DNA of 64,000 nt from Brachionus plicatilis (GCA_010279815.1 QEOQ01000694.1:286476-350475), one strand, 5' to 3'; shown: positions 47,592-59,867, numbered from the stretch's first letter. The notes: generated from the letters alone by a model not told the origin. Program-made: numbers and translations.

Positions 47592-48199
47592 AAATGGAAT
47601 TTTATTGCCATGATAACGGGTGAAGACAAAGTTTCCCGAATTATAACTCCTTCATTTTTAAAGAATCAAGACCTAGACCAAGTGATTTAGAAAGAGAATT
47701 TAAAGCTTTACTAAGTTTTATTATAAACCTTTTTCTTGTATTATTTCTCCGAATTTTGTCAATCCTAACTTTTTCCACTATAATTATTATTATTAATAGA
47801 TCTAGCTTCAGGCAAATTTGCAGGCTTATCCATCTTTTCGACATGATCGATTTGAATTTTCGATCAAAAAGTCTGCCTAATAAGAGCTCGCCAAGTCGGA
47901 TCAGAATATAAAATTATTGTCAGAATGGGACTAATTGATGAAAGAAAGCAAAATACCAAAATGTCTGGATGAAATCAGCCTACCATCAATGCAGACCCTA
48001 ATGGAAAGAGTTAGAATTGACAAAATTCGAAAGAATGATATAATAAAAAAATTTTATAATAAAAATTTGTAAAGCTATATATTTTCTTTCTAAATCACTT
48101 GGCCTTAGACTTCATTCTTTAAAAATGAAGGAATCCGATCTTTTGAAATAATTCCGGAAACTTTGTCTTCACCCGTTATCTTTTGGCAATAAAATGGGG
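47592..48199. repeat. Inverted-repeat element with LINE-like coding in both arms
   Basis: GATAACGGGTGAAGACAAAG at 47612 and its complement ending at 48180, with matching outer bases (TTTTATTGCC), define arms of about 250 bp. Each arm, read toward the outer end, encodes VRIDKIR followed by a basic helix; the right arm also has 'LPSMQTLMERVRIDKIRKND', which resembles the C-terminus of a reverse transcriptase. Arms have diverged by scattered substitutions. Confidence 0.65.
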
Positions 48200-48222
48200 C
48201 AACCAAGACTAGTAGAGTTTAG

Positions 48223-48385
48223 CATGAGTGGAAGATTTTTTACAAGGCCTTAAAGGAACAAAATAATTCAAAAAGACTTGGAACTCTGGATATTTTAATC
48301 ATGGAAGACAAATCAATCCGGATCCTCAAAATTATTGTTAGTGGATGCAAAAATGACAATTTGGTGAATGGGATAAATTATGCAG
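48223..48385 (+). other. Possible orphan exon
   Basis: An open stretch of 54 codons (begins HEWKIFYKALKEQ, contains TLDILIMEDKS and IRILKIIVSGCKND) is bracketed by TTTAG and GCAG|GTAAT. It abuts the inverted repeat and might be part of a mobile element or a captured exon. I recognise no family. Confidence 0.2.
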
Positions 48386-49410
48386 GTAATTGCTATTCCT
48401 AATAAAATAAGATTAGAAAAAATTAAAATAAAATAAAAAATTATTTATTTTCTTTGTCTAAATAGAATTTAGATCATTCGCAATTTTCGGCCAACTTGTC
48501 GAGTTTTAGCAAACTAAATCGATCTACATTATTGCTTGCGTGAATCGATTTTTTGCTACAGAATTAGAAATCGAAATGCTAATTATAAACAAAATCGTAT
48601 AATTCCATCTTGTTCTGGATACTAGCATTATGATTAAACATGTCAAATTAAATATCTAAATTTGTCAGCATATAGAGCTGATCGGCATTAAGTGTGCCAA
48701 ATATTTTTTAATTTAACTATTTCTAAATCAGTTTTTAGTTTTATGATTATTAGGAGGAGAAGGAGGTTGAACAAGAAAAAAGAATGGGTCAGAAAAATTT
48801 TTCAAAATAAAAACCAACTTTTAGTAAAATAAAATTTGTGAATCGTGCTGCCCAAATTTCATCTGTCTTAATTAGCTTTGGCACAACTTCTAGTTAATAA
48901 TTCAGCTATTCATGTGAAAATGTATTTGTCAACAAATTATGGTTTTTAACTTTGGACTTTGATTTAAAAATAATTTAAAATAATTCCTCGTACTTAGATC
49001 ATTCGTTTTTTTACGTAGCACCAAATATGTCAAAATGGCTTGAGAGAATCTGTAAATTTATAATAACCCCAAAAAATTGAGAGATTTTTTTCAAGATTTT
49101 GGGAAAATAATTTATAAAATTTTGATTATATATTTTAATTACTATACGAAACAACGGAAACAACCTTAATGCATCATTATTACATTCAAAAATTTAAAAA
49201 GAAAATAAAATCCCTTAATCTATGATATTAAATAAAAGTGCAGAATTTATTTTAGTGATTAATATTTTTCTTTCACATAATCAAATATTGTCATTTAAAA
49301 AAATGCTACTCCATTTTTGAAATTGTTTTTTATTTGAAAAAATTCATGACACTCCGAAAAAGTTGATGGCTTTAGAACAAATTAAACAAATTAAGCAACA
49401 AAAATTTATT
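48386..49410. other. Non-coding stretch downstream of POLR1C
   Basis: The 3' flank of the minus-strand POLR1C gene. No further feature is recognisable. Confidence 0.4.
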
Positions 49411-52400
49411 TTAATTTTTTTTCAAGTTTATTTCATTTAATAAATTTTGAGCTTTTGCCATTAGAATATTGATCGATTCTCTCATCAAGTTTTCGCAGCT
49501 AACTGCACCTGTTGACTCAATTGAAACTTGAACAAATGATTAAACAAAGTATAAATAGAAAAAATTTATTTAAGCTTACAGATGAAATGATCTCTAATTT
49601 TGTTTACTTCAACAAAATTTTTGAATTCTTCATGCATATAAACTTGTCTGCTACATGTATCCAAACGAGGGTTGTCTACAACTGCTTTTGTCCTTCCTTT
49701 AAATAAAATATTAATTTAATTTTTTTTTTCATCTGCTTAAATTACCTTCTTTTTTGCCATCATCAACAATTTTTATGACTCCTGGTGAAAAACAGGATTT
49801 AAGTCTTTCAGCTTGTTCATCGTAGAAATCTTGTTTTAGAACTATCTCGGTCAATAGTCTATAATACGCTGTTGCTAGGTAAATTGATGATTATTTCACA
49901 TTTTTCAAAAAGACAATTTTAATTTCTTACCGACTGGAGAAAATTTTGCATGATCTTTTCCGATGCCTTTGACAGCTAACAATTTTAGATCTAATTCCTA
50001 AATTAAAAAAATTAAAATTTAAAAACTAAAAATCTTAAAAATATTTGATTACTTGACCCGGATTCATTTTAGCTATTAGAATATCTCCTTCAACAGGACA
50101 AACATCCTCCGATTTAAACTTAAAATTCATCCTAAAAATCTTATCCTTAATTAATTTGAAATTTGTTTTACTTTTTCGGCTTGATTGCCTATTGGGACCC
50201 ATTTAATATGACTTGAAAGAACTTTTAAAAAAATCAATTTTAGAATTATAAACAATTTTCGACAATAATTAGATAAAAAGGAACCATTTTTTTTAAAGAA
50301 AAAATAAGCAATTTATGAAAAATCAATTTTTTAATTTCAATTTTATTTTGCAGGAACAACTTTTGATTTTTCATAAAACTGTATGAGATCAAGCGATAAT
50401 ATATTTATCAATATTTGTTAAGATTAAATTAAAATTTTTTTTTATCATTAATATTCATGAAATTCAATTAAATATAGCATGGTATTGTGAAATTGAAATA
50501 CAAATTGAACAAAAATTCTTCCTTTTTTGATGAATTAAAATTAAAGTTAATAAAACATACTTAAAAAAAAATACTGCAAAAAAGTGAAATATACTTTGTT
50601 GGACCTTTATTACCTAAATATAATCATTATTTTATTTTTTTTAGTAAATCAAACCAATAATCAATTTAAATCTTATTGATATTTTATTTTTTGTGTTATT
50701 AAAACATGGGAAAAATTATTATAAGTAAAATAGGTGCAACAAAGTATGTTGCACTTTTTTGCAGTATTTTTTTAAGTATATTATCTTTAATTTTAATTCA
50801 TCAAAAAAGGGAAAATTTTTTTCAATTTGTATTTGAATTTCACAATACCATATAGCAAAGGCTAAACAAAAAAAAAATCACTTAATTCAAAAGTCTATGG
50901 CTAGACCTTAAAAAATAGGGATTAAAAAATCTGAATTTTATAATCATCCCTTAAAAAGGCATTGTGAAATTTCATACAAAACTTCCAATACAAAAATAAA
51001 AAAATTTTATAACTTTTGTTCAAAGTGTCAAAAACTTGTTCTGTAAATGAAACAAAGTGAAACAAATGTTGTTTCACTTTCTGCGGAAGTCTGCAAAATC
51101 TGTGCAAATTAATTCCGTTTTATTTTTAAATCTTTTAAATTGGGTGCAATTTTGCAGAATTCGCACAGATTTTGCAGACTTCTGCAGAAGGTGAAACAAC
51201 ATTTGTTTCACTTTGTTTCATTTACAGAACAAGTTTTTGACACTTTGAACAAAAGTTATAAAATTTTTTTATTTTTGTATTGGAAGTTTTGTATGAAATT
51301 TCACAATGCCCCTTAAAAATATGAATTTTGAAAAAGTGCTAAACAGACACTGACGGGCTTTTGATTTTTAATCTTTTTTTATTTAATATTTATTCATAAA
51401 AATAATGCCTGATTCGACGATGTCTTAGTCTTTTAACAATAAATTTTTTTCCTTTACAGTGAAAGGCTGAGTAAAATACCAAGAAAATTCAGATATGTTT
51501 CTTGATGCTTTTTGATGATATTAAAGACATATGAAACTTTTTAATATTATTTTTTAATAAACTTTGAATCGTTTATTCTCAAAATAAAGAATGTATATAA
51601 GTTTAAAATTTTTTATTATATTATTTTGCACGATTAAATTGTTACACATTATATTAAATTTTATGGGTTAAAACAATTATTCATCCAGTATTAAAACAAG
51701 ATAAATATTTCTTTATTTTAAGAGAAAAAAAATTAAATCGATTATTTTATGAATTTTTTATTTTATTGAAAAATTAGTCACAAAATAAATGATATTAACT
51801 TTTTTAATACCGTAAACCCTTGCGCATAGGTGCAGCAGTTAATACCAGGCCCTACAACTACCGCAATGCGGCTAATCCCAGTCATTTCATGTAAAAAAAA
51901 ATTAAAATTGAATTAAAAAGATTTTTCGCGCCTAAGACAGGATCCGGGATTAACCATGTGGTAAACCCAGGAATTTGTCGTTTTACCGCACCAAAAACTG
52001 ATTCATAACCGCGAAAAAAAAAATTAAAATAAGCATTTAAATGCCGGTATAGGTCGATTTTAATTTAAAAGTTTCGAAACAACCGCATGCGGTAAAATTA
52101 AGTTTTTAAGGAAAAAAAAACATTTTTTAAAAAAAGAAAAAAATTGATTAAAAATTGGTTCAATAAAAAAGCGTAGAAAAAAAGAAAAAGAAAAAATTGC
52201 AAAACCAACTTTTTTAAATTTTTTTCTTTTTTTAAAAAATGTTTTTTTTTCCTTAAAAACTTAATTTTACCGCATGCGGTTGTTTCGAAACTTTTAAATT
52301 AAAATCGACCTATACCGGCATTTAAATGCTTATTTTAATTTTTTTTTTCGCGGTTATGAATCAGTTTTTGGTGCGGTAAAACGACAAATTCCTGGGTTTA

Positions 52401-54976
52401 CCACATGGTTAATCCCGGATCCTGTCTTAGGCGCGAAAAATCTTTTTAATTCAATTTTAATTTTTTTTTACATGAAATGACTGGGATTAGCCGCATTGCG
52501 GTAGTTGTAGGGCCTGGTATTAACTGCTGCGCCTATGCGCAAGGGTTTACGGTATTTTCCAAATTATTTAAAGTTTATCATAAATAAATAAATAAAATTT
52601 TATTAATTGAATTCCCGCTAAATGATTTTGAAAAAGTGCTACATGTTGCATTTACAGATTTTGTAAAATTCAGTACAAAAGAACAGAATAAAATGATAAA
52701 AATTTGAATTACTTTTTTTCAATGAGTTCAAAATTAGTTCTGTGAATGCAACATTGTGCAACATTCAAAGTTGCATCAACTGGCAAAGCCTGCTAATAAT
52801 GTGCAAAATAAAGATATTGGAAAGGAAGGTTTCACAATTGATCAAAAGAGTTAAATATTAATCATTTGAACAAACGATTAAAGTATTTTAACTTATTTAG
52901 CTGAAGACTAATCGCAATTTTGTCGAGTATATCAAAATTTCAAGAGAATTTAGTTTTACTAAAACATGGTCTAGCAGGAAATATGAGAGGTCATAAACTC
53001 ATTTTCAAAAAACCATTTTCTTGCAAATAAAGTCAATAAAATTAGCTAACAGATTTAAAAATTCTCCTTAATACTCAAAAATTAATTATTAGATTAAACT
53101 TTTTAAGGATATTTTGCACTTTTTTAATCTAATTAAGAATTCTTTTAAAACTAAAAAATAATCATAAATAGAAAAAACGTTTTAGAAATACCTTTCGAGT
53201 CTATATAAGATTTTTTGTCTTCTTTGTCAGCATTTTTGAGCATTTTACATCTAATCTTGAGCTCATACTCCAAAGTGTCATCTTCATTGTTGTCTCCATC
53301 AGCTTGTTAATATAAATAAAAATAAAAACTAAATAAACTAAAATTAAATTACAGTTTAATTTAAATTTAAATTGATTTGGATCTGCTTTTAATGGAATCA
53401 AGCCGAGTCTATGAGCAAGAACCTCATCTTGAATTACAGATGTATTGTTGTATATGAGAACTTTTTCAATGGCCATTGTCGGAACTTCGGCTAAAAGAAT
53501 ACGCCGGAATGAGTTGGCAATGGAAGCGTCAATTCCGACCATGTCGAATCCCAACTCCATTTTGTCCGAAGAATAATTTTTTATTTCAATTTTGAAGTTT
53601 TTTTTAAATTTTTCCAAATCCCATGCATCATCATAATTTTCATATGTGCTTGGGTAATCTGTACTCTGAGCCTTAACAGAAAATTAAGTTAAATTTCAAA
53701 ATTGCGGTATAGATGAGTCCCATTAACCTCATTTTTGGCATGTATCCCAGGATACATAAAATATGTATCTGAGGATGCATCAAAATGTATCCGAAGATAC
53801 AAAATATATATTGTATTTTGAAAATACAAATTTTTTTTTGTATCCGAGAATACATACTTTATGTATTTTTTCAAAAATATTTTTTTGAAAAATACACATT
53901 TGTATCCCTTTATACATATATATGATTTACTACTATGTATATAGGTAATATGTATCCTGAGATACAAAATGTATGCCAGGATTCATAAAGGATACATTTG
54001 GGGATACATGTTGGAATTGCGAATTTGAATAAATATTTTTTTCTTTTTAAATTTTTTTAAAATAAAAATAAAAATGCTGGGAAGAAAACACAAATTAACA
54101 TTTATTTTTAGCAGCAAAAACATATAAAACATTTATTTTTGTTTTAATTAATTTCTTTTAAGAAAAATAAAGATGCTGGGATATGCTCAGATAAGCTAGC
54201 ATCAATATCATCAAGTTCCATGTTGACGAAATAGTTATTATCATGTCTTTTGACCATTATACTAATTTTCTCTTTGACAGTAAAAAGTATCGGGTATTTT
54301 AAGAAAAACTTTCTCCATTTTATTTTAACAAGATTTTAAGTTGATTAAAAAAACATAGTTATTTGTAGAGGATTTAGGAAAAAAAACAATAAATTTTTCC
54401 AATAAAAATTAACAATGGCTAAATTTTTTTAATAAAAAGACATTGTTATGAAAAACATAATGAACAATCACTTTATTTTGAAGAATTTAAAAGTTACCCG
54501 ATTCTTTATTCTTTATTATTAAACATTTATATTAAATAACAATTTTTCAATTTAAAATACAACCCCAAAGAGTTATTAAAATTTTTAACCATGATAAATT
54601 AAATCAGGGAAAAATCATGTGTTTCTACATTTTGTATCTCAGGATACATATTACCCATATATATGCATCCAGGGATACATATGTTTATTGTACAAAAAAA
54701 TATTTTTGAAAAAATACATAAAGTATGTATTCTCGGATACAAAAAAAAATTTGTATTTTTTTGATTCACAAATTTATATTTTGATGCATCCTCAGATGCA
54801 TATTTTATGTATCCTCGGATACATGCCAAAAATGAGGTTAATGGGACTCATCTATACCAAAATTGCTTAATAGTAAAAAAATAATTTACATTTTCTACTC
54901 CGTAATCTTGTAATTTAATCCTAGTTCTCAATTCATGAATTATTTCCTCTTGACTTTTTTTACTTTTTCCGGTCAT
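49411..54976 (-). CDS. POLR1C: RNA polymerase I/III subunit RPAC1
   Basis: Nine or so exons on the minus strand: 54976-54890, 53671-53353, 53302-53192, 50221-50172, about 50146 to 50054, 49997-49931, 49874-49746, 49696-49580, 49526-49411. The protein is the AC40/RPAC1 alpha-like subunit that pairs with AC19 to nucleate assembly of RNA polymerases I and III. '[20 protein letters not shown]', '[16 protein letters not shown]' and '[14 protein letters not shown]' are almost identical to human POLR1C; 'GNQAEK', '[11 protein letters not shown]', '[13 protein letters not shown]', 'SCFSPGV', 'DNPRLDT' and 'SIESTGA' follow in order. Only the exon 4/5 junction is uncertain: the frame is restored by AGs that would give an intron of only about 26-32 bp, whereas the better AG at about 50128 breaks the frame. 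Introns 1 and 3 are inflated by palindromic elements. The ATG lies six bases after a T-rich AG. Confidence 0.95.
50476..50855. mobile_element. Palindrome family A, in POLR1C intron 3
   Basis: GGTATTGTGAAATTGAAATA ... AAATTCTTCC at 50481 and its mirror ending about 50850 form arms of about 120 bp; the inner parts are AAATACTGCAAAAAAGTG and CACTTTTTTGCAGTATTTTT. A solo arm of the same family is at 29533-29645. Confidence 0.75.
50950..51318. mobile_element. Palindrome family B, copy 2, in POLR1C intron 3
   Basis: TTAAAAAGGCATTGTGAAAT at 50951 mirrors ATTTCACAATGCCCCTTAAA at the other end; arms of about 175 bp are nearly perfect. Related to 40407-40706. Confidence 0.8.
51806..52556. mobile_element. 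750-bp near-perfect palindrome, in POLR1C intron 3
   Basis: Arms of about 340 bp (51806-52145, 52217-52556) start AATACCGTAAACCCTTGCGC and end with its complement; one mismatch in the first 40 bp (GGTGCAG against GGCGCAG). They contain GC-rich words unusual here (CCGCAATGCGG, GGATCCGGG). The loop is about 70 bp and A-rich. Outer TA dinucleotides could be a target duplication, but that is weak evidence in AT-rich DNA. Confidence 0.8.
52664..52807 (+). repeat. Dispersed repeat, copy 2, in POLR1C intron 3
   Basis: Same orientation and strong similarity to 32236-32396 (TTCAGTACA, TCTGTGAATGCA, ACATTCAAAGTTGCATCAAC, TGTGCAAAAT). Confidence 0.75.
53698..54866. mobile_element. Inverted-repeat element filling POLR1C intron 1
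   Basis: TATAGATGAGTCCCATTAAC at about 53708 and its complement ending about 54856 lead into arms of about 300 bp rich in GTATCC/GGATAC words (TGTATCCCAGGATACAT and variants), so each arm is itself made of short palindromes. The middle (about 54035-54590) is unique AT-rich sequence. Both arms encode the same spurious frame in opposite directions. Confidence 0.8.
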
Positions 54977-55170
54977 TTTTATCTATTAGAATAAAAATAT
55001 AAAAAAGCCTATAAACAAAATTTCAATGCTTTTTAAAGAGCAGTTTAAATTTTAAAAAAATTGAAAAAAATGAAAAATCATTATTATTAATTGACTAATA
55101 TGAAAATAAATAAAAAATATATTTTAAAATTACAATTTTTAAAATGAAAGGATTAATACATTTTTTTAAT

Positions 55171-58100
55171 TTATTTTTTTTTAAAATAACTATCTATGGA
55201 ATTAACGCTCGACTTGACCGCTTCTCCGAGCTCGGTTTTCATTTTTTTTCCAATTTTAGCTGCTTTATTCGTTACTGATTCTTTGACTGGAGTGCTGTCA
55301 GCAATTCTTTTTTTATTATTTACACCACTTATCTGACTCTCTTCCTTGGATATCATTTGAGCAAAATGAAAATCTTCATGTTCCGGCATCTCCCAACACA
55401 AAATTTTTTTATTACATTTCTCGCAATCTACATAATCAATATCATCATAGTTAACATTAGAATCGATGTGGGAGCTTTTTTTAAAAAACCCATCAATTTT
55501 GTCTTTTTGTTTATCTTTGTTATCCTCAATATCTATTTCAATAACACCATCATCATCATCATCTAAATCTTGAGTATCCAGATCGCTTTCATCGCCATTT
55601 TTAATTTTTTCTTTCTGGTTCAATAACAGATCACGGATGTCGAACTTACTCGACTTGCTAGATGTTTCATTTGAATTAGCTCCATTATTCGATTCAGATT
55701 CATCATTTAAATGTGAATTTTCATTTAATTTTTCTGAATCATCTTTGTCCACATCGACAGATGAGCATGGCTGATCTGTTTCTGTTTTTGAGCTAAAAAA
55801 TCTTTCTATGGAATTTAAAGTTTTATTTTTTCCGCATTCGACAAATTTTCCCGCTGATATCCCAAGAGTGTAGATTGCAGGATGCCAGTCATCTTTGCTC
55901 TTAGACTTATTGTAGCCACTTAATGATTCGAGAGCCAATGATACAAAATAACTAGCCGTAAATCTACTTGTATTCATTTGAGAAGACTTGGAAAAGGTTC
56001 CTGCTTCGTTGGTGATGTGCAGAACTAGCAGAGTTGGATCTCGGTTATTATTTTTTTTATCTAGTTCTAATCGTTCTTCTAATTCTTCACACAGTTGTCG
56101 GACCCAATGATCCACTTTAACACGACTGTTCAATATTAGCTTTCCGCGAAAATTCTTACTGCATCCGATTGATTTAGCTGCTTGCCGCGACAACACTGGT
56201 TCAACATCAATGCCATGGCTTACTTGATATAGCCAATTTCTAAAATAAAATCAAGATATTAATTTTTTATTTTTATAATAAATATTTTTCAAATGATTTG
56301 TATAAATCTCGTTTAAATAAAATTTTTTTAATTCAGATTTTAAGAAAAAATGACAAAGAAACTGCAGAGATTTCGAATTTAATTAAAAAAATGAAATAAA
56401 TTCGAAATTTAAAAATAAAATTATAAAATTTAAAATATTTTGTAAATAAAAAAAAATTTTCAATCAATAAAAAACTTTCTTGAAATAATAAAAGGTTTTA
56501 AATAATTAAAATTACACCAGATACATCGAAACAAATTCTTTGAATGATAATACGAAAAATGAAATGAGATCGATAGCAAAATAAAAAAAAATAAATCTGA
56601 AACGGACAAATTATTTACTCCTATTAAATTTAATTAAAAAAAATTAAAATAAAATAAAAAACAAATTTTTTCTTTGTCTATCCTACTATAAAAGTATGAA
56701 ACAAAATTACAAAAATTACAATAGACCAAATAAAAACGATAATTTATGTAATTGATACGTTTTATTTATTATTTATTTTGTAAAAATTTTTTTTACTCTT
56801 TTATAATTAAATTTATTATTTTTCAAATTAATTTTAGATATTTATTTTTTTATTAATAATTTTAAATTAATCCAGTATAATTTATGGTTATATCTAGAAA
56901 TTACTGAAACTCGTAGCGTCACGTAAATTCCAGCACTACACGGTAAGAATGCTATCAATAGACTAAATGGGTAGTTTAAATAATTTATGAGATGACATAA
57001 TTATAAAATAATTTTTTTAAAATTTTTAGTATTTTCCAATTTCTGTGCTTAAAGGACTTTTTCAATGTTATTTAATATTTTAAATATCGGCTCATGTAAA
57101 ACAAACACAATTTTTTTTTAAAATAAAAATTGGCAAATGTTTAAATCAATCAGAAAAAATTTTCCATTCTATGAAAATTAAAATTTTTATATGGAAAAAA
57201 TTTAAAACTTTCCAATTAATTTTTAATATTCATTTTAATACTAATTTTAATAATAAATATCTCGTACCCAGTCTTTTCTCCAAAGCATTTTATTAAATCG
57301 TTTACATTTTGTCTCGCTAGATCACCAACTGTATTAAGCCCCATTTGTTCATGAAGCACAGCACCCAATTTTCCACCTAAATTTTTTCTTTACATAATAT
57401 TCAATCTCTAATATTTTAATATTTTATCAATAGTTACATTTTATTTATAGGAATTGTTGCCAATAAAGGCTCTACACTATTAGATGGCAAAATGGTTTGT
57501 TTGTTAGGCTTATTTAAGCCAGCGCATAGTTTAGCCAAGGTCTAAAAAATATAATCATTGTGAGAAAAATAAAAATAAGTCATCTCACCTTATTTTGAGC
57601 GATTCCTGCTGAACAATGATAACCGAGAGTATCTCTAATATCATGTCTTATTTCTTGGACAATGCAAGCTCCAATTATCAGAAAAACATCTGAACATTCT
57701 CTGGTCAAATCTGAATTGATGCTCAACCATGCTTCCAAATTTTTTTCGGCATCTTAACAAAATTAATTAAACAAATTTTTTGCCTTATTTATTTAATACC
57801 ATTTTGGTTTTCAAGTGAATAAGAGCCATAAACAAAAGAATCAGTAAATCTGACATTTTTGATTGATTGGTTTTTTATTCGGTCCATGACTAAATCAGTC
57901 AGATCCAAGTAGGCTTCATCAATGCTAGCTTTTTCTACTTGATCACAATGTTTCAAAATAATTTCGAATATTTTTTGACTGGCCTCGCGGTACTTTGTCA
58001 AATCAGCCTTACCACGTTTTTCTCTGACATAAAAAATGTTAAAATCCGGACAAAGCTTTTTTGCCTCTTCACCCCTCATTCCTCTTTTAACACCAAACTT

Positions 58101-58322
58101 TCTTGCTTCATAATTGACCGCGATTAATCTTTAAAAAAAGTTTTGAAATTACTTTTTATTTCTCAACTTGAGTCAATTTAATTACCCACCGCCTTTATAA
58201 GGGCTGTACTGAGACACGCCGCAGGGCTTTCCTCGGTACTCGGGTTGTTCGATCTCTTCTACCTGGACATAGAAACAGTCCATATCAATCAAACATATTA
58301 CTCGTTCGTTTAGACGAGACAT
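55171..58322 (-). CDS. POLH: DNA polymerase eta
   Basis: Six exons on the minus strand: 58322-58186, 58128-57800, 57752-57589, 57541-57438, 57387-57268, 56239-55171, all GT-AG and in phase, giving 640 residues. A Y-family polymerase that copies past UV pyrimidine dimers. Catalytic acidic residues are in 'LIDMDCFYVQVEE' and 'ASIDEAYLDLT'; 'KRGKADLTKYREAS', 'CSAGIAQNKTLAKL' and 'IKNLGGKLG' mark palm, thumb and little-finger entry; 'GCSKNFRGK' matches the little finger. A C2H2 ubiquitin-binding UBZ zinc finger is near residues 565-590 (CEKCNKKILCWEMPEHEDFH, Asp conserved). Three short PCNA-binding-like motifs occur: 'SIERFF', 'KIDGFF' and C-terminal 'SIDSYF'. Start and length fit the family (human 713). 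The stop is 194 bp before the POLR1C start. Confidence 0.96.
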
Positions 58323-59867
58323 TTTTTTTTAAATTAGTGCAAAATAAAAATTTAATTTAAAAAAAAATGCAATATTTTTTTGCATGCAAAATATGATTTA
58401 CCAGACACCAAGACACATTTTTTAGTCTTATTTAATGATATGATGTTAAAAAATATTAAATGTTTTAAAATAAAATAAAATTAAAAATTTTGCATTTTTT
58501 TTTTGAATTTGTAACACTCCAAATCATAAATCTAAGTCTCAGACACTCTAATTTTTTATTTATTTGAAATTAAAATTCAGATAACATAAATTAGTGAACA
58601 AAATTTTCCGCAAGAATTGTAAAGAATTACCAGATTTAAATTAAACCGAAAATCATTAAGATTGATAGAATATGAGTTTATTAGAATCGAAATTAATATG
58701 TCTGACAATTCATGATTTGGGGCACTATAAAATTATTTGAAATGCTTACCAGACAAAAATAGAAAACGTTATTTTTTTATTCCAAATAAAACAATTTCGC
58801 CATTTTCTATTCCATGATTAATTTTGAATTAAAAATTATTTTTAATATTGAATAGTAAATATTAATTTTTTTTTTAAACTTATAATTAAATCTGAGATAT
58901 TAATAAAGATATTTAAATAAAAAAAAAATTAAATTTTTTATTTAAAATTATTTTTTAAGTTCTAAAGCTTACCTTTAATCGTTTATTTTTAGATTGTTTT
59001 TAAAAATGTATTTTATGTTTTATAAATAAAAAAAGTTCTATTAAATAATCTTAAAAGGTCAAAGAGAGTATTTCTTACCCATAAAATAACAAAACGATCA
59101 TCAATTGGGTTTAAATTTGATTTTTTGTAAATATTAAAAAATTGTATTTTTTTAACCATTTAAAGTTCCTAAAAAGAAATTGTTAAAATAAAAAAATTTA
59201 ATATAAGAAAATTTTTTTTAATATTTAAAATAATCCATATTCTTTTTCTTCAATTGTGAATCTTTGAATAATATTGAAAAGATTGAACAAAAATAATTTT
59301 GTTTTAACACTCAAAAGTCATTTGCTTAAAATTAATTATTAATATTTAGTTGCTCTAAATAATATCTTTAAAATGATATATTTTTTTGCAAAAAGTGATC
59401 TTTATTTTTTTTTTTAAAAAATGCTGAATTTTCACCGGACCTTTGAGTGATAAATGCGAAGGCATGGTCTTTGGTTTCTACAAAAAAATTTGATCAAATT
59501 TTTATTTTAAAATTAAATCTTAAAAAAATCAAATATTAAGTCAAATAAAAATTTTTAAAAATTAAAAAAAAAAATTAGAACTGTTCAAAACTGTATTAAA
59601 GGCAAAAAATCCAACAATACTTAAAAACGTATTATAATTTTCAAATTTTTAAATCAACAAGAATAAATAAGTTCCAAAAAGGTTAGTTTAAATTCATTCA
59701 TTAGTTGTTAAGTTTCTAGAAATATGCATGTTAAACTAACTCTGTATCCAATGTTACTGTATCACGATTTTATTTGAAATTTATTTTCAGGAATTTGAAT
59801 TTTTATTTTCTATTTTACATGTGTTTTTCTATTTTATAGATACTAAAATTTAAATTTACAATTAAAA
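58323..59867. promoter_or_regulatory. Divergent intergenic region POLH-CCT6
   Basis: The 1.5 kb between two divergently transcribed genes must contain both promoters. It is AT-rich, without a clear TATA box. A T-rich stretch ending in AG (59838-59839), 28 bases before the CCT6 ATG, looks like a 3' splice site for a 5' untranslated intron or a spliced leader. No coding sequence. Confidence 0.4.

Noticed and set aside
53689..54870. Two opposite short frames sharing [17 protein letters not shown].
   Set aside because: They are the same repeat read from both arms of the inverted element in POLR1C intron 1, not a protein.
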